DNA of 64,000 nt, from the NCBI RefSeq assembly GCF_040518285.1, contig NZ_CP155449.1, positions 1,860,001 through 1,924,000 on the forward strand. Reading direction: 5' to 3'. Positions 13,717 through 25,427 of the stretch are shown here, in pieces (the first letter of the stretch is position 1; each line of letters opens with the position of its first letter). A program made the position numbers and the translations under genes. This stretch comes from Knoellia sp. S7-12. GTDB taxonomy: Bacteria; Actinomycetota; Actinomycetes; Actinomycetales; Dermatophilaceae. The notes under the pieces are model-generated. The model saw only the letters and a list, made by a program, of their open reading frames with translations. It was not told the origin of the DNA and made no database searches.

Positions 13717-14666
13717 TCGACTTCCGCTATCACCTCGTCTCGATCGTCTCGGTCTTCATGGCGCTGGCTGTCGGCATCGTCCTCGGTGCGGGTCCGCTCC
13801 AAGGACAGATCGGCGACACCCTCACCCAAGAGGTCACCCAGTTGCGCGAGGACCGTGCCGCGTTGCGCACCGAACTCGAGACAGCCCGCAAGGCGGGCGA
13901 GACGCGCGATGAGTTCACCGAGGCCGCACGAGCCCGGCTTGTCGGCGGCACACTGAACAACACCAGGGTGGCACTCATCGTGTTGCCCGAGGCCGACGCC
14001 GATGATGTCAACGCTGTGAGCGACACGTTGGCCGCCTCGGGGGCGTCCGTGGTGTCGCGCACGACGGTCGAGGACGCGTGGGTTCCCCAGGACGCCGAGG
14101 CAACGAAGGAGTTGGCCCAGTTGGCGACGGACCAACGGCGTGCACTTGGCCTGCCTGCGGCAGCCGAGTCCGACACGAGTCCGCTCGACGACGTGCTCGC
14201 CACCTCGCTCGTGGCGCCCGACGCGGCAGCCGCCAACGACGCAAACAAGGCAGCCATCGACGCGCTCGCCAGCGCCAAGCTCATCGATGTGGACAGCGCC
14301 GACCTCGTCCGGGCCAGCACCGCCGTCGTGGTCGCCGCCCCGGTCAAGGGTGATGTTGCTGCGGACCGAGACCGTGAGGCGACACGTCTGGCATCGCTCG
14401 CCGCGGCGCTGGACCGTGCGGGCCAGGGAGCCGTCCTCACGGAGGACATCGGCGTGAGTGGCTTCGCCGGCGGCGCCTCAGTGGTCCGTGCCGCGCGCAG
14501 TGACGCCACCACGGCCGGCGCTCTTTCCACCGTCGACGACATCAGCCTCTCGCTCGGCCAGGTCAGCGTCGTCTATGCGCTGGTTCAGCAGCTCTCCGGG
14601 GGCGTTGGCCAGTACGGCCTCGGCGACGGCGTCTCGGCCGGCTACCCGCCGATCCCGGCGCCATGA
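13713..14666 (+). CDS. steB: SteB-like protein (often labelled copper transporter)
   Basis: About 317 residues from GTG 13713, chosen because IDFRYHLVSIV is the conserved N-terminus and it overlaps the steA stop. One N-terminal membrane helix (about 7-27), then a coiled coil (LTQEVTQLREDRAALRTELE), then an extracytoplasmic domain of about 240 residues. Homologues are annotated as copper transporters in Mycobacterium, but the better supported role is partnership with SteA at the septum. No Cys/Met metal motif is visible, which argues against copper transport. Confidence 0.8.
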   Translation: MIDFRYHLVSIVSVFMALAVGIVLGAGPLQGQIGDTLTQEVTQLREDRAALRTELETARKAGETRDEFTEAARARLVGGTLNNTRVALIVLPEADADDVNAVSDTLAASGASVVSRTTVEDAWVPQDAEATKELAQLATDQRRALGLPAAAESDTSPLDDVLATSLVAPDAAAANDANKAAIDALASAKLIDVDSADLVRASTAVVVAAPVKGDVAADRDREATRLASLAAALDRAGQGAVLTEDIGVSGFAGGASVVRAARSDATTAGALSTVDDISLSLGQVSVVYALVQQLSGGVGQYGLGDGVSAGYPPIPAP

Positions 14667-15481
14667 CCCGACGACCGCTCGTGGGTGCCGTCGTGGCGGC
14701 CGCGGCGGCAGGTGGCGCCATGCTTGCGCGCCACCACGTGCCCGCACACCTGCGCGCGCGGTGGGACCGCACCAACCACGCAGGCCGGACCGTGACCCTC
14801 CTTGAAGGACCGGTGTATGCCGTTGCCGCGGCTGTCGGTGCGGCTGCGGCTGGCGCCCCTTCGGCCGCGGGTGTCGTGACCAGCCTGGGGGCTGGAGCCT
14901 TCGGAGCCCTGGACGACCTCGCGGGGGACTCCTCGAGCAAGGGACTCAAGGGCCACCTCGGAGCGCTGGCGCACGGCGAGGTGACGACCGGTGCGATCAA
15001 AATCGTTGGTCTGGCGGCGACCGGGCTCGTCGCCGCCGCCCTCGCCGACCGACGCACAGACCGCGGGCTCCTCACGACTCTGGTCGGCGGCGCGGCCATC
15101 GCCGGTTCGGCCAACCTCGCCAACCTCTTCGACCTTCGCCCCGGGCGAACTCTCAAGGTCGCCACCCTCGGCGCCGTTCCGCTGCTTTTCCCGCTAGGCG
15201 CGAACGGCGCGGCCACCGCAGCAGCTGCCCTGGGCGCCGCTGTCGGCACCCTGCCTGGCGACCTGCGGGGCGAGTCGATGCTTGGCGACACCGGAGCCAA
15301 CGCCGCCGGAGCCATGGTCGGCCTCGCGCTCGTCGAACGCACCGGGCTGCGGGGGCGACTCGGGGTCCTGATCGTCACCGCTGCTCTCACGGTCCTGTCC
15401 GAGAAGGTCTCGTTCAGCAAGGTCATCGAGGGCAACGAGGTGCTTCGACGCATCGACGCTCTCGGCCGACCGACCTCGTGA
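14663..15481 (+). CDS. Short MraY/WecA-family (PNPT) membrane transferase-like protein
   Basis: 272 residues, very Ala/Gly-rich, with several predicted membrane spans. Motifs of the polyprenyl-phosphate N-acetylhexosamine-1-phosphate transferases are readable: GALDDLAGD (DDxxD-like), NLANLFDLRPGR (counterpart of NxxNxxDGxxG) and MLGDTGANAAG near the end. The family usually has about 320-400 residues and 10 or 11 spans, so this is a short form lacking some N-terminal helices. Position between steB and a MurJ-like flippase suggests a cell-envelope lipid-linked step. Activity is uncertain. ATGA and GTGA overlaps link it to both neighbours. Confidence 0.72.
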   Translation: MTRRPLVGAVVAAAAAGGAMLARHHVPAHLRARWDRTNHAGRTVTLLEGPVYAVAAAVGAAAAGAPSAAGVVTSLGAGAFGALDDLAGDSSSKGLKGHLGALAHGEVTTGAIKIVGLAATGLVAAALADRRTDRGLLTTLVGGAAIAGSANLANLFDLRPGRTLKVATLGAVPLLFPLGANGAATAAAALGAAVGTLPGDLRGESMLGDTGANAAGAMVGLALVERTGLRGRLGVLIVTAALTVLSEKVSFSKVIEGNEVLRRIDALGRPTS

Positions 15482-17106
15482 ACGCGCGTCGGGCCGCAGC
15501 CGGCATCGCCGGTGCTGCAGGGCTCATTGCCGTGATGACGCTGTTCTCGCGCATCGCCGGCGTCGGGCGGATCTTCGTCTTCGCCGATGCCGTGCGCGCC
15601 AAGGGCGTCGGCGAGATCTATCAGACCGTCAACGCTCTCCCCAACGTGCTGTTCGAGGTCGCGGCCGGTGGGATCCTCGCCGCGGTTGCCGTGCCCCTCA
15701 TCGCCAGTCGGCTCGGCGTGGGCGACCGCGACCACGCCGATCGCGTTGCGTCAGTCCTGCTCACCTGGGCCTTGGCCACCCTCGTGCCGGCCGCCATCGT
15801 GCTCTTCCTTGCCGCCCCTGCCCTATCCGGTCTCATGATCAAGGACTTCGATCCACGTGCCCACGAGGTTGGAGCCACGCTCCTGCGCATCTTCGCGGTT
15901 CAAGTGCCTCTCTACGGGGTCGGCATCATTCTCGCCGGGCTCCTCCAGGCCCACCGCCGCTTCCTCATGGCCGCCCTTGCACCTCTGCTCTCCTCGATCG
16001 TCGTGCTGGGGTCCTACCTCTGGTACGGCCAGCTCACCGGCGGCGAGACCTCACCCTCACTCGTCAGTGGATCCGCGCTTGTGGTCCTGGGCTGGGGAAC
16101 GACCCTCGGGGTGGTGGCTCTGTCGCTACCCCTGGTGATCCCCGCCCTTCGGACTGGCTGGCGCTGGCGTCCGTCTTTCCGCCTGCCGGCCGACGACGCG
16201 CGCCGCATCGGCAGTCTCGCCGGCGCGGGTGTTCTGGCGCTCCTCGCCCAGCAGGCTGCCGTGCTCGCGACGATGTGGCTGACGAACCACTCAGGGGACC
16301 GCGGTGCGTTCCCCGTCTACGGCTACGTCCAGGCGATCTACCTGCTTCCTTATGCCGTCCTCGCCGTTCCCGTGGCCACGAGCACCTTTCCTGCCCTGGC
16401 GGCCGGCGCGGGCGCCGGGCGTGAGGTCAGCTCCACTCTGGCTAGGGCACTCGGAGGGGTCCTCGTGCTGACCGGTCTGGCCGTGGGGGCGCTTCTCGCT
16501 GCAGCTCCGGCCGTGGGCGCCTTCTTCGAGCTGCTCGACGCCCGACGCGGTGCCGAAGGCGCCAGTCCCGTGGCGCTTTCGGCCATGTCGGGCGCCCTCA
16601 CGGCTTATGCGCCGGGGTTGGTCGGATTCGGTCTGAGCGCGCTGCTGACCCGGGCCCTCTACGTCCGAGGGCGCCCCATGCACGCGGCCCTCGCCGTCGC
16701 CGCTGGGTGGCTCGTGGCCCTCCTGCCGATCGTCGTCGTCGGGCCGGACCAGGGTCCCGGAGCAACGCTGGGCGCACTCGGCGTCGCGTCCTCGCTCGGG
16801 ATGACCCTGTCCGCCGTGCTGCTGCTCATGCTGGTTCGCCGCGAGTGGGGGCCGGAGGCCGTGGCTGGGGTGGCTCGCACCGCCGGCGTCCTCGTCGTGA
16901 CGGCGGCGGCGGGCCTGGCCACGGGTGGCGCCGTGACGCGCGGTCGCGACCTCGACGATTTTGCCGAGGTGGTGCTGACCGGCCTCAGCGCCGGGCTGGC
17001 GGCACTCCTGGCAGGGCTCGTCGTCCTCTGGTTCGCCGACAGGGAGATGATGAGAGAGGTAGTCGATCGCGTCAGGACTCGGCGCAGGGGAGGAGCAGGG
17101 ACATGA
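15478..17106 (+). CDS. MurJ/MviN-family lipid II flippase-like protein
   Basis: 542 residues with about 14 predicted spans and few charges in the membrane. The N-terminal feature FSRIAGVGRIFVFADAVRA with several Arg in the first loop and the pattern ALPNVLFEVAAGGILAAV match MviN/MurJ (MOP superfamily), which translocates lipid II across the membrane. Actinobacteria often carry a second paralogue elsewhere beside parA; this one sits with steAB. GTG start with GTGA overlap to the upstream gene; ATGA overlap to the glycosyltransferase. Confidence 0.85.
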   Translation: MNARRAAAGIAGAAGLIAVMTLFSRIAGVGRIFVFADAVRAKGVGEIYQTVNALPNVLFEVAAGGILAAVAVPLIASRLGVGDRDHADRVASVLLTWALATLVPAAIVLFLAAPALSGLMIKDFDPRAHEVGATLLRIFAVQVPLYGVGIILAGLLQAHRRFLMAALAPLLSSIVVLGSYLWYGQLTGGETSPSLVSGSALVVLGWGTTLGVVALSLPLVIPALRTGWRWRPSFRLPADDARRIGSLAGAGVLALLAQQAAVLATMWLTNHSGDRGAFPVYGYVQAIYLLPYAVLAVPVATSTFPALAAGAGAGREVSSTLARALGGVLVLTGLAVGALLAAAPAVGAFFELLDARRGAEGASPVALSAMSGALTAYAPGLVGFGLSALLTRALYVRGRPMHAALAVAAGWLVALLPIVVVGPDQGPGATLGALGVASSLGMTLSAVLLLMLVRREWGPEAVAGVARTAGVLVVTAAAGLATGGAVTRGRDLDDFAEVVLTGLSAGLAALLAGLVVLWFADREMMREVVDRVRTRRRGGAGT

Positions 17107-18185
17107 GGATTGCTCTCGTGATGGGGACGAGCGCCGGGGGGACCGGGCGTCACGTCCACGACCTTGTCCACGGACTCGTCGGGGCCGGTCACGACGTCGT
17201 CGTGCTCGCACCCGCGGGCGAGCTGGACCAGTTCGACTTCGCCGGAGCGGGCGCCGCGACGGTCGAACTCACCGTCAGGGACCGTCCACAGCCCAGGGGT
17301 GATGCCAGAGCTCTCGCCACCCTGCGGGAGGTGTGCGGGGGAGCGGACGTCGTCCATGCCCATGGAGCCAGGGTCGGGGCGCTGGCCACCCTGGCCCTCG
17401 TCGGTGTCGCCACCCCCCTCGTCGTGACGATCCACAACGCGTCACCTGGGGGTGGGTTTGCCGGGCGCGTCCACGCCGTCCTCGAGCGGGTCGTGGCCCG
17501 CGGTGCCGACCTCGTCCTCGGTGTCTCGGCCGACATCGTCAAGGATCAGCTGCGTCTTGATGCCAAACGCTCCGAGCTCGCCGTCATCGCCGCACCGCCA
17601 CCTGCCGCCGTCACCCGTGACCGCTATGCCGTGCGTCGCGATCTCGGCATGGACGCGCGCACCATGCTCCTCGTCACGGTGGCCCGGCTCGCTCCGCAGA
17701 AGGACCTCGACCTCCTCATCGATGCCGTCGCAGAGATGCTCGGACGTCACGACATCGCCGTGCTCGCCGCAGTGGCTGGCGACGGGCCCGACCGCGAGCG
17801 ACTCCAGCTCCGCATCGATGACACCAGGGTGCCGGTTCGGCTCCTCGGCCACCGCACCGACGTCGCCGACCTCATTGCCGCTGCAGACGCCGTCGTCTCG
17901 ACTGCAAGGTGGGAAGGGCAGCCCGTCGGGCTCCAGGAGGCCCTCCACTCCGGTGCCGCCATTGTCGCGACCGATGCCGGTGGCACCGGCGCCGTCGTCG
18001 GTGACGCAGCGATCCTCGTGCCGGTGGGTGACGTTGCCTCGATGGCGCGCGCGCTCGCCGACGTCCTGCTGCACGGCGCGGTGCGCGACGACCTTCGCTC
18101 CCGAGCCATCGGTCGCGGAGCCGAGCTGCCCACGAGTGCCGACGCGCTGGAAGCTGCGCTCACGGCATACCGGTCGGTCCTGTGA
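17103..18185 (+). CDS. Family 4 glycosyltransferase
   Basis: 360 residues. GT-B fold: the N-terminal half starts [20 protein letters not shown] with a Gly-rich loop; the linker [20 protein letters not shown] near residue 262 carries the sugar-nucleotide-binding E(x7)E element (E270 and E278 by position), and [10 protein letters not shown] contains the family R/K pair. Retaining enzyme, nucleotide-sugar donor, substrate unknown. Its place with flippase and steAB suggests a cell-wall polymer or lipid-linked glycan. Stop at 18185 precedes pyrG by about 70 bases. Confidence 0.85.
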   Translation: MRIALVMGTSAGGTGRHVHDLVHGLVGAGHDVVVLAPAGELDQFDFAGAGAATVELTVRDRPQPRGDARALATLREVCGGADVVHAHGARVGALATLALVGVATPLVVTIHNASPGGGFAGRVHAVLERVVARGADLVLGVSADIVKDQLRLDAKRSELAVIAAPPPAAVTRDRYAVRRDLGMDARTMLLVTVARLAPQKDLDLLIDAVAEMLGRHDIAVLAAVAGDGPDRERLQLRIDDTRVPVRLLGHRTDVADLIAAADAVVSTARWEGQPVGLQEALHSGAAIVATDAGGTGAVVGDAAILVPVGDVASMARALADVLLHGAVRDDLRSRAIGRGAELPTSADALEAALTAYRSVL

Positions 18186-18258
18186 TCAGCGCGCTCATCA
18201 GCGCGTCGTCACCAGGCATGGCGCGCACGACCGCCGTCATGACGTAGTGTTGAAGCCC

Positions 18259-19964
<1,706 letters not shown>

Positions 19965-19968
<4 letters not shown>

Positions 19969-20609
19969 CCGCGGATCGGTTCTGCGACGAGTTCGACCCG
20001 CAGACGGTGACGCACTCCGAGGTCGTCATGGCCGGGCGCGTGTGGGACGTCGTCCGCGACGAGGTCGACCTGGGGGACGCGGGGCGCCACGTGCGTGAGT
20101 ACGTCCGTCACCCCGGTGCCGTTGCCGTGCTCGCTCTCGACGACGAGGGACGCATCTGCCTCATCCAGCAGTATCGCCATCCCATCCGCACCCGCGAGTG
20201 GGAGATCCCGGCGGGGCTGCTCGACGTGCCGGGTGAGCCGGCCTGGGAGGCGGCCGCCCGTGAGCTGCACGAGGAGGCCGACCTCGTCGCCGGGCGTCTC
20301 GATGTCCTCGTCGACCTCCGACCGTCACCGGGCGGACTCGACGAGGCGATCCGGGTCTATCTCGCACGCGACGTCTCCCTCGTCGCCGAGTCCGAACGTC
20401 ATTCCCGCGAAGCAGAAGAGCACGGTATGCCGCTTGCCTGGGTTGCGCTCGATGACGCAGTCGAAGCGGTGCTCGAGGGCCGCCTCCAGAACGGCATCCT
20501 CGTGTCTGCCGTGCTCGCGGCTCACGTTGCGAAACAGGGGAATTGGGACGCGTTGAGGCCGCACGACGCCCCGTGGCCCCAAGGTCCGGGAGGGGCGGCG
20601 CGGACGTGA
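19965..20609 (+). CDS. NUDIX hydrolase (ADP-ribose pyrophosphatase type)
   Basis: 214 residues. The NUDIX box is complete: [18 protein letters not shown], matching Gx5Ex7REUxEExGU except Asp for the Gly before the last hydrophobic. Upstream [19 protein letters not shown] is typical of the ADP-ribose hydrolases. Position after pyrG is conserved in actinobacteria. GTG start overlaps pyrG; its own stop overlaps the next gene. Confidence 0.9.
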
Positions 20610-21019
20610 TCACCGCATCCGGTGACCACCGGTGTCCGTGTGGAGGGCAGCCCGAAGGCGCGGCGTTGTCCGCCTGCTGCGGTCCGTTCCTGGCCGGTGA
20701 GGCCTGGCCGCCGACTCCGGTGACGGTCATGCGATCGCGCTACACGGCATACGCAATCGGCCACAGTGACCACGTGTTTCGCACCTGGCACCCCGCGACG
20801 CGGCCAGCGGACGTGGACCTCGATGGCTCGCTCGAGTGGGTCGGGCTCGAGATCATCACGTCCTCGGGCGATGACGTCGAAGGAACCGTCGAGTTCGCCG
20901 CGCACTGGCGCTCGGGCGAGGGGCGCACACGGCAGAACGGTGTGCTGCGTGAGAGAAGCACCTTCCTGCGACGAGCGGGCCGCTGGTTCTATCGCGATGG
21001 TGTGGATCTCACGACGTGA
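20606..21019 (+). CDS. YchJ-family protein (UPF0225, SEC-C-like zinc motif)
   Basis: About 137 residues from GTG 20606. The N-terminal cluster CPCG then SACCG resembles the zinc-binding SEC-C motif, followed by the NTF2-like segment VMRSRYTAYAIGHSDHVF. It is the family of E. coli YchJ, of unknown function. The GTG overlaps the NUDIX stop. There is no membrane segment. Confidence 0.8.
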   Translation: MITASGDHRCPCGGQPEGAALSACCGPFLAGEAWPPTPVTVMRSRYTAYAIGHSDHVFRTWHPATRPADVDLDGSLEWVGLEIITSSGDDVEGTVEFAAHWRSGEGRTRQNGVLRERSTFLRRAGRWFYRDGVDLTT

Positions 21020-21158
21020 TTCGCATGGAGCAGCGCGTGAGGCGCGGCCCTTCGTCACGTCGTGAGCGGACGGCAGACCGGAAATGCGGTTCGTGTGAGG
21101 TGGGCGCGACTCCGTAGGATGACGGAGTTCATCCACCCCCGAACCGACAGGACCCCTC

Positions 21159-22982
21159 GTGCTCCGCACCCATGAGGCCGGCACTCTGCGCGCCGACCAC
21201 ACCACCCAGACCGTCACGCTCACCGGCTGGGTTGGCAAGCGTCGCGATCACGGAGGCGTGGCGTTCATCGACCTGCGCGATGCCAGCGGAGTCGTCCAGG
21301 TCGTCGCACGCGACGAGGTCCTCACCGGAGCAGCTCACGACCTGAGGGCTGAGTTCTGCATCAAGGTGACCGGCGAAGTCGTCGCGCGCACCGAAGCCAA
21401 CGTCAACTCGGAGCTGCCGACCGGCGCCATCGAGGTCGTGGCCACCGACATCGAGGTGCTCGCGCCGAGTGCGCCGCTGCCCTTCCAGATCGACGAGCGC
21501 GTCACCGTCGGTGAGGAGGCCCGCCTCAAGCACCGCTATCTCGACCTGCGTCGCCCGGGTGCGTCGTCGGCCGGCGCAGCCCTGCGTCTGCGGTCCAAGG
21601 TGAACGCCGCCGCCCGTGAGGTGCTCGGTGGGCGCGACTTTGTCGAGATCGAGACGCCGACGCTGACCCGTTCGACCCCTGAGGGTGCCCGCGACTTCCT
21701 CGTGCCCGCGCGTCTGGCCCCCGGCTCCTGGTATGCCCTGCCGCAGAGCCCGCAGCTGTTCAAGCAGCTGCTCATGGTCGCCGGCATGGAGCGTTACTAC
21801 CAGATCGCCCGCTGCTACCGCGACGAGGACTTCCGCGCCGACCGTCAGCCGGAGTTCACCCAGCTCGACATCGAGATGTCCTTCGTCGAGCAGGCCGACG
21901 TGCTCGAGCTCGGTGAGGCCATCGTCAAGGCCGTCTGGCAGCTCATCGGCGTCGAGCTCGACGCACCGTTCGAGCAGATGACCTATGCCGACGCGATGCG
22001 CCGGTTCGGCTCGGACAAGCCTGACCTGCGTTTCGGCAACGAGCTCGTCGAGTGCACCGACTACTTCAAGGAGACGCCCTTCCGCGTCTTCCAGGCCGAG
22101 TACGTCGGGGCCGTCGTCATGCCCGGGGGTGCGAGCCAGCCTCGCAAGCAGCTCGACGCGTGGCAGGACTGGGCCAAGAGCCGGGGCGCCAAGGGCCTCG
22201 CCTATGTGCTCGTTCAGGAGGACGGCGAACTGGGCGGACCGGTGGCCAAGAACCTGTCCGACGACGAGAAGGCCGGGCTCGCCGCTCACGTCGGCGCCCA
22301 GCCCGGCGACTGCGTCTTCTTCGCCGCGGGGCCGACAAAATCCTCGCGTGCCCTGCTCGGCGCTGCTCGCCTCGAGATCGGCAAGCGCTGCGAACTCATC
22401 GACCAGAGCGCGTGGTCCTTCCTCTGGGTCCTTGACGCACCACTGTTCGAGCCCGCGTCCGAGGCCGTCGCGGCTGGTGACGTCGCTGTCGGTGGGGGAG
22501 CGTGGACCGCTGTCCACCACGCCTTCACGTCCCCGAAGGCCGAGTTCCTCGAGACGTTCGACACCGACCCCGGTCCGGCCCTCGCCTACGCCTACGACAT
22601 GGTCTGCAACGGCAACGAGATCGGTGGCGGGTCGATCCGTATCCACCGCCGTGACATCCAGGAGCGCGTCTTCAAGGTCATGGGCCTGTCGGACGAGGAA
22701 GCCCAGGAGAAGTTCGGCTTCCTGCTCGACGCCTTCGCGTTCGGTGCCCCACCGCACGGCGGGATCGCCTTCGGGTGGGACCGCATCGTCTCGCTGCTCG
22801 CCGGGACCGAGTCGATCCGCGATGTCATCGCCTTCCCCAAGTCCGGTGGTGGGTACGACCCCCTGACCGCGGCGCCGGCACCGATCACCTCGGAGCAGCG
22901 CAAGGAAGCCGGCGTCGACGCCAAGCCGGAGCCCAAGGGTGAGTCGAACGGCGCCCAGCCGAAGACGCCGGAGCAGGCCTGA
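21159..22982 (+). CDS. aspS: Aspartyl-tRNA synthetase
   Basis: 607 residues. N-terminal OB-fold anticodon-binding domain ([20 protein letters not shown]), then the class II catalytic core with motif 2 [20 protein letters not shown] and motif 3 [10 protein letters not shown], and the bacterial GAD insertion. GTG start. The C-terminal 40 residues are Pro/Lys/Glu-rich and probably disordered. Whether it charges tRNA-Asn as well as tRNA-Asp was not resolved by eye. Confidence 0.97.
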   Translation: MLRTHEAGTLRADHTTQTVTLTGWVGKRRDHGGVAFIDLRDASGVVQVVARDEVLTGAAHDLRAEFCIKVTGEVVARTEANVNSELPTGAIEVVATDIEVLAPSAPLPFQIDERVTVGEEARLKHRYLDLRRPGASSAGAALRLRSKVNAAAREVLGGRDFVEIETPTLTRSTPEGARDFLVPARLAPGSWYALPQSPQLFKQLLMVAGMERYYQIARCYRDEDFRADRQPEFTQLDIEMSFVEQADVLELGEAIVKAVWQLIGVELDAPFEQMTYADAMRRFGSDKPDLRFGNELVECTDYFKETPFRVFQAEYVGAVVMPGGASQPRKQLDAWQDWAKSRGAKGLAYVLVQEDGELGGPVAKNLSDDEKAGLAAHVGAQPGDCVFFAAGPTKSSRALLGAARLEIGKRCELIDQSAWSFLWVLDAPLFEPASEAVAAGDVAVGGGAWTAVHHAFTSPKAEFLETFDTDPGPALAYAYDMVCNGNEIGGGSIRIHRRDIQERVFKVMGLSDEEAQEKFGFLLDAFAFGAPPHGGIAFGWDRIVSLLAGTESIRDVIAFPKSGGGYDPLTAAPAPITSEQRKEAGVDAKPEPKGESNGAQPKTPEQA

Positions 22983-22983
22983 C

Positions 22984-23628
22984 ATGACCGCCCGCGCCGA
23001 CATCGACACCGTCGTCGACCGGCCCCTCGATCCGGCGCGGCCGGTCTCGGTCCTGCTCTGGGACGCCGACGGAGTCCTGCAGCACCCGCAGCACGAGTGG
23101 GCGCCGCGGCTCGAAGCGTGGGGCGGGCCGGGTTTCGGTCAGGCACTCTTTGCCGCCGAGCTGCCTGCCCTGCGCGGAGAGGTCCCGTTCCGCGACGCCC
23201 TGGCCCAGCTGCTCGTCTCATGGCCCGACGTCCGCGCGGGGGTCGACGACCTGTTGCAGCTGTGGGAGCAGGTTGACGCGGACGACGAAGCCATCGAGCT
23301 CGTGCGCGAGGTCGCTGCCTGGGGAGTGACCTGCGTGCTCGCGACGAACCAACAGGACCACCGCAAGGCATATCTTCGCCACCGATTCGGCTACGACGAC
23401 GTGTTCTCCCGCTCCTTCTACTCCTGCGACCTGGGGGCCATGAAGCCCGAGCCCGCCTATTTCGAGCGGGTGCTGGACGCACTCGACGTCCGGGCCGACG
23501 AGGTCGGGTTCGTCGACGACAACCGCGCCAACGTTGCCTCTGCCCTCGAGTTCGGCATCCGGGCAGTGCACCACGACCCGGCTTCCGGGGTCGCCGGCCT
23601 GCGGAGTGCGCTGGGGTGGCGGGCGTGA
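22984..23628 (+). CDS. HAD-superfamily hydrolase
   Basis: 214 residues. Motif I LLWDADGVLQHP (DxDGV), motif II CVLATNQQ, motif III with Lys in AMKPEPAYF, motif IV VGFVDDNRANV. The helical cap lies between motifs I and II, as in subfamily I phosphatases of the beta-phosphoglucomutase or YihX kind. Substrate unknown. ATG starts one base after the aspS stop; the end overlaps the next gene (GTGA). Confidence 0.87.
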   Translation: MTARADIDTVVDRPLDPARPVSVLLWDADGVLQHPQHEWAPRLEAWGGPGFGQALFAAELPALRGEVPFRDALAQLLVSWPDVRAGVDDLLQLWEQVDADDEAIELVREVAAWGVTCVLATNQQDHRKAYLRHRFGYDDVFSRSFYSCDLGAMKPEPAYFERVLDALDVRADEVGFVDDNRANVASALEFGIRAVHHDPASGVAGLRSALGWRA

Positions 23629-24644
23629 GCGCGATGTCCGACACCGCCGACGGCGACGTCGTGCGCCAGGCCATCAAGCTGTATGCCGCCCAGCAGCCCG
23701 GGCTTCGACCGGTGGCGGACGACTTCGCGACGATGATCACGGCCATGCTCGACGACGCCGGCATCAACTACGTGAGTGTCACTGGCCGGGCCAAGAGTGT
23801 CGGCTCGTTCGCGGTCAAGGCCGCTCGCCGGATCGACGGTGAGCCGGCCTACACGGACCCGCTCACCGAGATCACCGACCAGATCGGGGTGCGCGTCGTC
23901 ACCTACCTGCACGGCGATGTGGCCGCTGTCGCGGAGCTCCTCTCCGGCGAGTTCAGCGTCCTGGATGACCGCGACCTCGGTCAGGAGACCGCGAGCGAGG
24001 GCCGTTTCGGCTATGCCAGCCGGCACCTCCTGGTGACCTTGGATGGCGAGGAGGACGACCCGGCATACAAGCATCTTCGTGGTCGCTCCGCGTCCGTCCA
24101 GGTGCGCACGATCCTGCAGCACGCTTGGGCCGAGTTCGAGCACGACGTGCGCTACAAGGGGTCCGTCCCTGCGGCGGACGTGCCCGATCTCGATCGCCGA
24201 TTCACGCTCGCCGCAGGGCTGCTGGAGCTGGCCGACCGTGAGTTCACGGCCATCCGTGACCGTCTGCAGGCCAGCGTCGGTGAAGTCGATCCCGGGGTGG
24301 CGGACGACGACCCGCGCATCAGCGGGACCGACCTTGCGGCCTTCCTGTCGGCTCAGTACCAGGACGCGGGGTGGTCGCGCACCGACCACTACTCGTGGAT
24401 CTCGGGTCTCCTCCTCGAGCTCGGCATCACCTCACTTGATGAACTCGCGGGATTGCTCGGCTCGATCGATGCGCAGGGGATCAACGAGCGGATGGACTAT
24501 CGCTATCCGGCCGGTGCCGTGCGCCGGCTCGACGACGCCCTGCTCGCGGTGTTCGGGCCTCGCTACATCGGCCTCCACGGCAACTCGCACCGCATTGAGT
24601 CGCTCACCGCGCGTCTCGACAAGGTGCGCGCCACCCAGTCCTGA
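23625..24644 (+). CDS. RelA/SpoT-type nucleotidyltransferase (small alarmone synthetase-like)
   Basis: About 339 residues from GTG 23625; ATG 23634 is possible. The RelA/SpoT synthetase motifs are readable: VTGRAKSVGSFAVKAAR, ITDQIGVRVVTYLHGDV with the metal-binding Asp, GYASRHLLVTL, and VQVRTILQHAWAEFEHDVRYK. There is no HD hydrolase, TGS or ACT domain. The C-terminal 120 residues are helical and of unknown role. It could make (p)ppGpp, or be one of the SAS-related toxins that pyrophosphorylate adenine nucleotides or tRNA; no antitoxin partner is adjacent. Convergent with the downstream acetyltransferase gene, which ends 4 bases away. Confidence 0.8.
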   Translation: MSAMSDTADGDVVRQAIKLYAAQQPGLRPVADDFATMITAMLDDAGINYVSVTGRAKSVGSFAVKAARRIDGEPAYTDPLTEITDQIGVRVVTYLHGDVAAVAELLSGEFSVLDDRDLGQETASEGRFGYASRHLLVTLDGEEDDPAYKHLRGRSASVQVRTILQHAWAEFEHDVRYKGSVPAADVPDLDRRFTLAAGLLELADREFTAIRDRLQASVGEVDPGVADDDPRISGTDLAAFLSAQYQDAGWSRTDHYSWISGLLLELGITSLDELAGLLGSIDAQGINERMDYRYPAGAVRRLDDALLAVFGPRYIGLHGNSHRIESLTARLDKVRATQS

Positions 24645-24647
24645 CGG

Positions 24648-25427
24648 TCAACGGCGACGCATGACAAATCGTGTGCGAGCGGACAGGCCGACCCGGTAGC
24701 CGAGGCGCTCATAGAGTCTGCGGGCCAGCGGGTTGTCCTCGAAGACTCCGAGCGACGACGCACCCGTCCGTTCGATCGCTTCGCGGGTCAGGTATGCCGT
24801 GATGGCGGCTCCCAGCCCACGGCCACGATGCGCTGTGTCCACGGTGATCCCCCCGAGCAGGGGAATCCTGGCGTTGCCCGGCTCGGAGCACCCGGAGCCG
24901 ATGAGCAGGCCGGAGTCGTCTCGAACGACCACCCACTGCTGTGTCGGCCGGGCGAACGGGGTCGCGTGAGTGGTGGGGTTGTGGAGTCGGAGGAACTCGA
25001 CGAGGGCGTCTCGCTCGTCGTCGAGGATCCGCTCCACTCGGGCCTCGGCCGGCAGCGTCGCCGATGGTGTCACCGTCCACATCCAGTCCCACGTGTTGCC
25101 GCCGCGCACCGGAAGGACGCCGTCGACCGCTGCATAGGAATCGCGTGGTGCAGTGACATGGACCGGGTCGTGCTCCGTGAACCATTCCGGGAACGACGGG
25201 GAGGCGAGCAGAGCAGCGAGCTCGTCATGACTCCCGAGGAGCTGCACACCCCTGCGCTCGTCGGGCCACGTCTGGGCCCACGCCACGGCTGACGTCCCGG
25301 TGAGACCCAACGAAGGAAGGAGAAGTCCGGCGCCCGTGTCGTAGCGGATGACGGGGTGGCCCCCGCTCGCGACGACGAGCGCCTCTCGTGAGGAGAGGCG
25401 CTCGACGTCAACAGGGGTTGGGCTCAC
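24648..25427 (-). CDS. GNAT-family N-acetyltransferase
   Basis: About 259 residues from GTG 25427, which overlaps the upstream hydrolase stop by 4 bases. The C-terminal half has the GNAT acetyl-CoA-binding signature VDTAHRGRGLGAAITAYL (Q/RxxGxG/A) and ENPLARRLYERLGYRV. The N-terminal 130 residues form a second, less conserved GNAT-like half seen in two-lobed family members. Acceptor unknown. Paired with the alpha/beta hydrolase on the minus strand. Confidence 0.83.
   Translation of the reverse strand: MSPTPVDVERLSSREALVVASGGHPVIRYDTGAGLLLPSLGLTGTSAVAWAQTWPDERRGVQLLGSHDELAALLASPSFPEWFTEHDPVHVTAPRDSYAAVDGVLPVRGGNTWDWMWTVTPSATLPAEARVERILDDERDALVEFLRLHNPTTHATPFARPTQQWVVVRDDSGLLIGSGCSEPGNARIPLLGGITVDTAHRGRGLGAAITAYLTREAIERTGASSLGVFEDNPLARRLYERLGYRVGLSARTRFVMRRR

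Noticed and set aside
21129..23009. A 626-codon minus-strand open frame over aspS
   Set aside because: Antisense to aspS, with no recognisable domain.
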